From the NCBI GenBank assembly GCA_002104895.1, contig MCFG01000567.1, forward strand, positions 1 through 28,695: DNA of 28,695 nt, given 5' to 3'. A program made the position numbers and the translations under genes. The notes below the pieces were generated by a model that was not told where the DNA came from, did not search any database, and saw nothing but the letters and a program-made list of their open reading frames with translations. Positions 23,420 through 28,695 of the stretch are shown in pieces. Every line of letters begins with the position of its first letter. Within the stretch, counting starts at the first letter, position 1. The DNA is from Anaeromyces robustus. Taxonomy: Eukaryota; Neocallimastigomycota; Neocallimastigomycetes; Neocallimastigales; Neocallimastigaceae.

Positions 23420-24964
23420 TTTTATTATTATATATTATTATTACTGTATTTAAAATGATTATTATATAAAGAAGATAGAATTGTTTTAGTATAATTATTT
23501 TTTGCTTTAGGATTTTTTTATATATGTACTATTTTATAATTAATATATATATTCCAACTAAAAATGAAAAAAGAAATTACTTTATAAATATTATATATAT
23601 TATTTAAATTACTGTGATAACTTTCTTTTTTTTAATCAATAATTAATTTAGATACAGAAGAACAAAGTAAAAAAAAAAAAAAAAAAGAACAAAAAACTAA
23701 AAAAAAATTGAAACAAATAAAAAACTAGCTAGTAAAAAAAAATTCTTTATTCAAATTTTTATTTTTTATTTTTGTATATATAAATTTAAATTATATAATT
23801 TTTATCATATATCATATATTAATAATAAATTTTACAGATTATTTAATGATTATTATTATTATTATAAATGTTATTATTATTAATGATATTTTATTTTATT
23901 TTTTAAATTTTAAACTTTCACTTTATATTATATTTAAAAATTTAATTTTGTTTTTAATAATTTTCTTTTTTTATTTTTATTTTAAAATTTTACTTTTAAT
24001 AAGCTATTTAAAAAAATAAAAAATTAAAAAAAAAAAAAAAAAAAATAAAAAATAAAAAAATTAAAGTTTAAAAAAAAAGGTATTATGTTATGTTTTTATT
24101 ATATTATTATAATTAGATTAATTAATATGATATTTAATAACTTATAATAATAATATATTATTATTATTATTATTATAAATCTATAAAATGATAAATAATA
24201 ATATAGAAAATATAGAATCATATAAAAAAAGATTTTAATTATTTTTTTTATCCAAAAATAACAGATACTTCAAAAAATTTTAATAGTATAAAAAAAATTA
24301 ATAACCAAAATATTTAAACTTTTTTTTTTTCTTTTATTTTTTTTTTATTTCTTTCTTTTTTTTTATTTATTTTTCTTTTTATTTTTTTAAATATAATATA
24401 CTAATAAAGATATGTAAGACATTTTCTATATTTGTCAGAAATAGAATTGTTATATCATATTTATACAAATTATTATTATTATACAAATTATTATTATTAT
24501 ACAAATTATTATATTATTATTATTTATTATTATTATTAATAATATTTTTTATTATTATTATTATAAACTATTATTAATTATTATTATCAATTATTATTTA
24601 TTATTATTAATTTATTATTTATTATTATTAATAATAATTATTATTATATATAATATTATTATACAAATTATTATTAGTATTTTTTTTTTATAATAATATA
24701 AATGTAATATACATTTTATATTATTGTACATTATATTTAATATAAAATGTAATATACATTTTGTATTATACATTAATAATATTGTACATTATATGAATTT
24801 ATAACACAAATATGGTCAACCTATTATTTTCAAGAAGAAAATTATTTATCCAATCATACTTAAATTACAAATTTGAAAAAATATATAATTTTTGATATTT
24901 TAATTTAGTTGATCTCCCCTTTCAATTGTTTCAATTTCGAATAGTTGTGTGAAACTGAATCAAA
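23420..24964. promoter_or_regulatory. Divergent upstream region of the PHACTR-like and eL8 genes
   Basis: About 1.5 kb of AT-rich DNA holding the promoters of two divergent genes. It contains an ACAAATTATTATTATT tandem block (24466-24510) and the duplication at 24701-24795. The 160 bases before the eL8 ATG are more complex than the surroundings (for example GTTGATCTCCCCTTTC at 24909-24924) and are the most likely core promoter and leader. I cannot name a specific factor site. Confidence 0.5.
24701..24795. repeat. Imperfect tandem duplication with near-palindromic units upstream of eL8
   Basis: Two copies of a unit of about 45 bases, each beginning AATGTAATATACATTTT and ending TATTGTACATTATAT. 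The AATGTAATATACATT word is itself nearly palindromic. Its position about 170-260 bases upstream of the eL8 start makes a regulatory role possible, but in DNA this AT-rich it could be incidental. Confidence 0.6.
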
Positions 24965-26000
24965 ATGGTATGTAAAAAAGGATAATAAGATGATGCAATT
25001 ACTTAATTAAATGAAGATGATTTGGATTTTAATAAGTAATGGATGCATCCTGAATATTATTATCCTAGAATGTTTTTTTCGCTAAAAACATTCAATGACC
25101 CATATAATTTTTAATAAGAATTTTTAATACTTTATTCCTTTATCTCATAGTTTTTTTTATATAATTTTTATCATACATAAAATGTTTAAATAAAATAATA
25201 TGTTTAAATTATATTAGCCAAAAGCTAAGTCTAGTAAAAAGGTAGCTCCAGCCCCATTACCATTCAAGAAGACTACTACTAAGGCTCCAAAGAATCCACT
25301 TACCGAAAAGACTCCAAAGAACTTCGGTATTGGTCAAGATGTTCTTCCAAAGAGAGACCTTTCTCGTTTCGTTAAATGGCCAGAATACATTCGTCTTCAA
25401 CGCCAAAAGGTCGTTCTCCAACAACGTCTTAAGGTTCCACCAGCTATTAACCAATTCAACCATGTTTTAGATAAGAACACTGCCACCCAAGTTTTCAAGC
25501 TTCTTAACAAATACAGACCAGAAACCAAGAAGGAAAAGAAAGAACGTCTTGCTGCTATTGCTGGTTCTGCTGCCGAAGGTAAGAAGGTTGACCAAGGTAA
25601 GAAGCCAGTCGTTGTCAAGTACGGTATTAACCACATTACCGCTTTAGTTGAAGCCAAGAAGGCCCAACTTGTTGTTATTGCTGATGATGTCGACCCAATC
25701 GAAATCGTCCTCTGGCTCCCAGCCCTCTGTAAGAAGATGGGTGTCCCATACTGTATTGTCAAGGGTAAGGCTAGACTCGGTACTGTCGTCCACAAGAAGA
25801 CTGCTACCGCTCTTGCTATTACTGATGTTAACGCTGAAGACAAGTCCCAACTTTCTTCTCTTGTTTCTACCATCAAGGCCGGTTTCATGGCTAAGGCTGA
25901 TGAAGAACACAAGCACTGGGGTGGTGGTATCATGGGTGCCAAGACTCTTAACATGTTAGCTAAGAGAGAAGCTGCTCGTGCTAAGGAAATGAAGGTTTAA
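24965..26000 (+). CDS. RPL7A: Large-subunit ribosomal protein eL8 (L7a)
   Basis: Exon 1 is only the start codon (24965-24967). A 250-base intron (gtatgt...ttag) follows, and exon 2 is 25218-26000, giving 261 residues, close to the 256 of yeast Rpl8 and 266 of human RPL7A. The basic N-terminus ([19 protein letters not shown]) leads into the conserved segments [20 protein letters not shown] and PPAINQF. The L7Ae-type RNA-binding domain lies at about 132-204 ([33 protein letters not shown]). The protein binds 25S/5.8S rRNA in the 60S subunit. Codon use is strikingly biased to C-ending codons (GTC, ACC, AAG, CTC) compared with the A/T-ending codons of every neighbour, the usual mark of a very highly expressed gene. 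AATAAA at 26056-26061 is a plausible polyadenylation signal. Confidence 0.98.
24980..25065 (+). ncRNA. Candidate box C/D snoRNA inside the eL8 intron
   Basis: GGATAATAA (24980-24988) pairs perfectly with TTATTATCC (25057-25065). A C-like box ATGATGC (24990-24996; six of seven consensus bases) lies one base inside the left arm. A D box CTGA (25050-25053) lies three bases before the right arm. The total is 86 nt. A C'-like ATGAAGA is at 25011-25017. The would-be guide before the D box ends in AATGGATGCATC; I recognise no rRNA match. Human RPL7A introns carry the C/D snoRNAs U24 and U36, so this gene is a known type of snoRNA host. The imperfect C box and missing target keep confidence moderate. 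Confidence 0.5.
25068..25093 (+). other. Perfect 10-bp hairpin in the eL8 intron
   Basis: GAATGTTTTT (25068-25077) is followed by a six-base loop TTCGCT and by AAAAACATTC (25084-25093). The stem is perfect and starts two bases after the terminal stem of the candidate snoRNA. It might block exonucleases, bring intron elements together, or be part of a longer intronic RNA. Confidence 0.55.
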
Positions 26001-26402
26001 GCGTAATCATTTTTGATATGTCTTAAAAATGAATTTTTGTAACAGTTCAAAAATTAATAAAAATATTTAAAAATAATTTATAAAAAAGTTGACTATTTAT
26101 TTTATATTTTCAAATGTGTATTTTTTTTTTTTTAATTAAAGTATATTACTATTTAGATAGCAAATAATTTATCACTTATACGGTAATATCTCTTTTTAAG
26201 TTATTGTTAAAGGGATATTGTTTTATATGGTGAAATTTAATAATTTTTTAATATTTATTTTGAAAAAAAAAAAAAAAAAGATATTAGTATTAGTTGTATA
26301 ATTTATTTTTATAAGTTATATTACTATATTAATATAAATAAATATTGTAATGTAAAAGTAAATAAAAATAAATATAGAGATGTAAAAAAATTGATGTGTA
26401 TA

Positions 26403-26436
<34 letters not shown>

Positions 26437-26638
26437 TTAAGTAGTCGAAAGGTTATAGAAAATTTCATAAATTGGGCTTTTTTGAAGGATTGTTAGGAAT
26501 GAAAAGATATATTTACATATTGTGAATGTTTTTTTTATATATATATATAAAATGAAAAGTAAAATTAAAAAGGCTTTGTTTTCAATTCAATTCTTCTATA
26601 ATGTTCAACTGGTTTTATTTATTTTTTTAGTATCATTA
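26001..26638. other. eL8 3' region and AT-rich spacer before the retroelement
   Basis: The first 60 bases are likely the eL8 3' UTR. A near-perfect hairpin, AATATCTCTTT (26185-26195) with AAAGGGATATT (26209-26219), lies about 190 bases past the stop. The rest is AT-rich, with a TA run and T tract at about 26400-26440. From about 26440 the sequence becomes more complex (GTAGTCGAAAGG, AATTGGGCTTTTTTGAAGG), which may be flanking or 5' sequence of the retroelement. No gene was recognised. Confidence 0.55.
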
Positions 26639-26901
26639 TCATTTGGAATGCTCAGAAGAGGGTAAATGCCTGTCGATACATGGCGACGTTAAGGGCATTT
26701 TATGAAGTCTCCTCTGTAAGGAAATGAAAAACGATATTGTTGACAATAACAAGTTTGCTATTTTAAATAATGAGATCTTTAATAATCCTTCTCTTTCTAC
26801 CTCTTCTGAGGACCTGTACTTCCATTCATTTGGAATGCTCAGAAGAGGGTAAATGCCTGTCGATACATGGCGACGTTAAGGGCATTTTATGAAGTCTCCT
26901 C
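26639..26901. repeat. Perfect 76-bp direct repeat with a 111-bp spacer
   Basis: 26639-26714 and 26826-26901 are identical over 76 bases (period 187) and much less AT-rich than the surroundings. Each copy can fold as nested stems. In copy 1 these are GAGG (26658-26661) with CCTC (26711-26714), AAATGCC (26664-26670) with GGCATTT (26694-26700), and GTCG (26672-26675) with CGAC (26684-26687). The spacer contains CCTCTTCTGAG, complementary to CTCAGAAGAGG in each copy. The spacer also reads as an open frame that continues into copy 2 (about 26706-26852; for example NNEIFNNPSLSTSSEDLYFH) before a stop. It could be retroelement 5' sequence or a tandem promoter-like monomer. Confidence 0.9.
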
Positions 26902-26975
26902 AATAATTGTTCTTTTTTCTAATAATATGTATAAGTTGGATATGCAGGAAATGAGTTATTTGTATTTTCTTTTAA

Positions 26976-28695
26976 ATTTACCTTTCATGTGTCCTTTGTG
27001 CACCTACTAGAAGTAAACTAAATAAGCTTTTGAAAAAAGTTAATGATTGGGCTAAATTTAACCTTATGGAATTCGGAATTGGTAAATGTGGAACTACGGT
27101 TGTAAAAGCAGAAAATTCTAAAGTTAAAGGTGACCCTACCTTTTACCTTGCTGGTCAAATTATTCCAAAAACTAATTGTTATACGTATTTGGGAATTCCT
27201 TTTGATAGTGATTTATCTCTTAAACCGATAATTAAATCGACGAATAATAAAGTTAGGAAAGCGCTTTTTTCTGTTAGAGGATTTTTAATTAATCCTTATA
27301 TGCCTATATCCTTCAAGAAATCAGTTTTTAATTCGGTTGTTGTCAGTCAAGTATCATACGTTGCACCTTTACTTGGATCTAATAAAACTAGAACAAACGG
27401 TGCTCAAAGGCTAATTAATAAAGGACTCTCTTGGATTGCAGGTCTTAGGAAGCGCTCTTCCTTCATATCTTTATATAATGTATCTAAAGATCTTAATATT
27501 CCTCCTCTTTCTGCCAAATGTGCCATTGCTCAAGATAAATGTTTTAAGAGATGGGCAGACTCTAATTGTATTATTTCCAAGTTAGTTACTATTATTCCGA
27601 AGATGAGAAAATACACATGGGCTAAAGAAAGCAGAACTTTATCAAAGAAACTTTCTAAAATTGGCTCTAGAGAAGATATCTTGACTTTTTATTGGAATAG
27701 AGATGTCAAAAAAGACTCCGTTAAAGCTGTTACCTATTGTGATAATCACCTTGAATTATCTCGTGATTATTTACATCTTGAACTTGAATACCCTAACTTG
27801 GCTTATGGCTTTAATTGGCTCCTCAAAATACGTAGTGGTTATAAATTCAATAGTGAAATTGCTAAAGCCGCTAAACTTGTATCCGACTCTTGCCCTGATT
27901 ACTGTCCTTGTTGTAAAGGCGGTAGTCAAACCTTCGAACATTGGATTCTAGAATGCCCAACATTCGATCATTGGCGTTCTAAGTTATTTGGCAATCTTGA
28001 AACCATTTATTTGTATGTTAATCGAAAACCTTTAGTTAGTTCTGATAATATCAACTTTTCTAATAATTTTAATAATAACTACAATAATAATATTTATGAT
28101 AATATCTATAATAATAATAGCAGTAGTAATAGTAATATTAATATTAATAGTAATAATAATGGTAATAGCAATGATAATAGTAATATTAATAATGTTAGTA
28201 ATAGTAATAGTACTAGCTTATCTACATATTTTCTATACAACTACTCTCAATTCATTAATAATTTAACTATCAACAACATTTTTTTTGGTTTTAATTACTT
28301 CAACAATTTCTCCTCCTTGGAGAATTCTTCACGAAATAATACTTTCTTAGTTTCTAATAGTTTTATTCATTATGTTAGTTTAACTTACAACTTAAATAAT
28401 ACTTTCAGTTATAGTATCAACAACAATAATAATAGTTTAAATAATAGTATTAATTATAATAATTTAGTTAGTAATGCTTCAAGTGGGGTAAATTTTCATT
28501 CCAACTCGTTGGAATGGAGTAGGGTATATTATTTCCTTCTTGGTGGAAGAGTTAATCATTATAACTTGGGGAAAGAGGAGTGGAACAGTCTTTGTAAGGC
28601 GCAACTTAAACCTAGCACCTTTTCGGATGTTCCACTTTTGGTACGTACATCCGCACTTTTACTTAGAATTATGCCTACTGTTAGTGGCCAGATCT
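26976..28695 (+). mobile_element. Non-LTR retrotransposon ORF fragment, 5'-truncated, continuing past the window
   Basis: One frame is open from 26976 (after a TAA at 26973) to the window end, about 573 codons. It begins inside a reverse transcriptase just after the expected catalytic YxDD motif: CVLCAPTRSKLNKLLKKVNDW, then the thumb hallmark CYTYLGIPFD, then VVVSQVSYVAPLLG. A C-terminal zinc-knuckle-like C-x2-C-x8-H-x4-C (CPCC...EHWILEC, about 27903-27951) is typical of LINE-type ORF2 proteins. The catalytic palm is missing, so this copy cannot encode an active enzyme. Asn/Ser-rich low-complexity insertions occupy about 28040-28215 and 28370-28480, after which conserved-looking sequence resumes (EWSRVYYFLLGGRVNHY). 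No start codon is assigned. The clade is not determined. Confidence 0.85.

Noticed and set aside
25257-25954. Minus-strand ORFs across the eL8 exon
   Set aside because: Antisense shadows of a conserved, codon-biased gene; the translations resemble no family.
26639-26714. Hammerhead or HDV-like ribozyme in the 76-bp repeat
   Set aside because: No CUGANGA and GAAA core for a hammerhead. The strand order needed for the HDV double pseudoknot does not fit the available pairings, despite a GGCGAC word.
27703-27951. Separate 82-residue ORF
   Set aside because: It is an alternate frame inside the retrotransposon ORF, whose own frame carries the conserved motifs.

Overview
This is a eukaryotic nuclear window from an extremely AT-rich genome. 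The non-coding DNA is mostly A/T homopolymers, ATT and AAAT microsatellites and short-period arrays. Genes are small islands with introns that have GT and AG ends. The best fit is an anaerobic gut fungus (Neocallimastigomycota). That is inferred from the composition, the Asn/Gln/Ser-rich proteins, a fungal-wall-type KNH-like ectodomain joined to an SH3 tail, and a bacterial-type DNA glycosylase. No marker here settles the species.

Layout. (1) 1-312: 3' end of a DNA-3-methyladenine glycosylase I gene. (2) 313-8631: more than 8 kb of low-complexity DNA with one candidate decayed MITE (1663-2324). (3) 8632-12362 (+): two-exon membrane protein with signal peptide, KNH-like ectodomain, one TM segment and a long cytoplasmic region carrying an SH3 domain. 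(4) 13935-14311 (+): two box C/D snoRNA candidates in tandem; the first has a 10-nt guide to 18S rRNA at the site equivalent to yeast A420 / human A468. (5) 14648-16705 (-): six-exon Rab-like GTPase of the RBJ/DNAJC27 type with no J domain. (6) 17830-20128 (+): five-exon SMAP/Age2-type ArfGAP. (7) 21364-23419 (-): four-exon PHACTR-like protein with RPEL motifs and a PP1-binding C-terminus. (8) 24965-26000 (+): ribosomal protein eL8 (L7a); its only intron, directly after the ATG, contains a third box C/D candidate and a perfect hairpin. (9) 26639-28695: a perfect 76-bp direct repeat followed by a 5'-truncated non-LTR retrotransposon ORF that runs off the window.

The host genes do not form a pathway, but two themes recur. 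One is signalling, membrane traffic and actin: the SH3 receptor-like protein, Rab-like GTPase, ArfGAP and PHACTR-like regulator. The other is ribosome biogenesis: eL8 and three snoRNA candidates. Exon joins were derived by hand from splice-site sequence, phase and protein-family continuity. Every proposed join keeps frame and restores a family motif.
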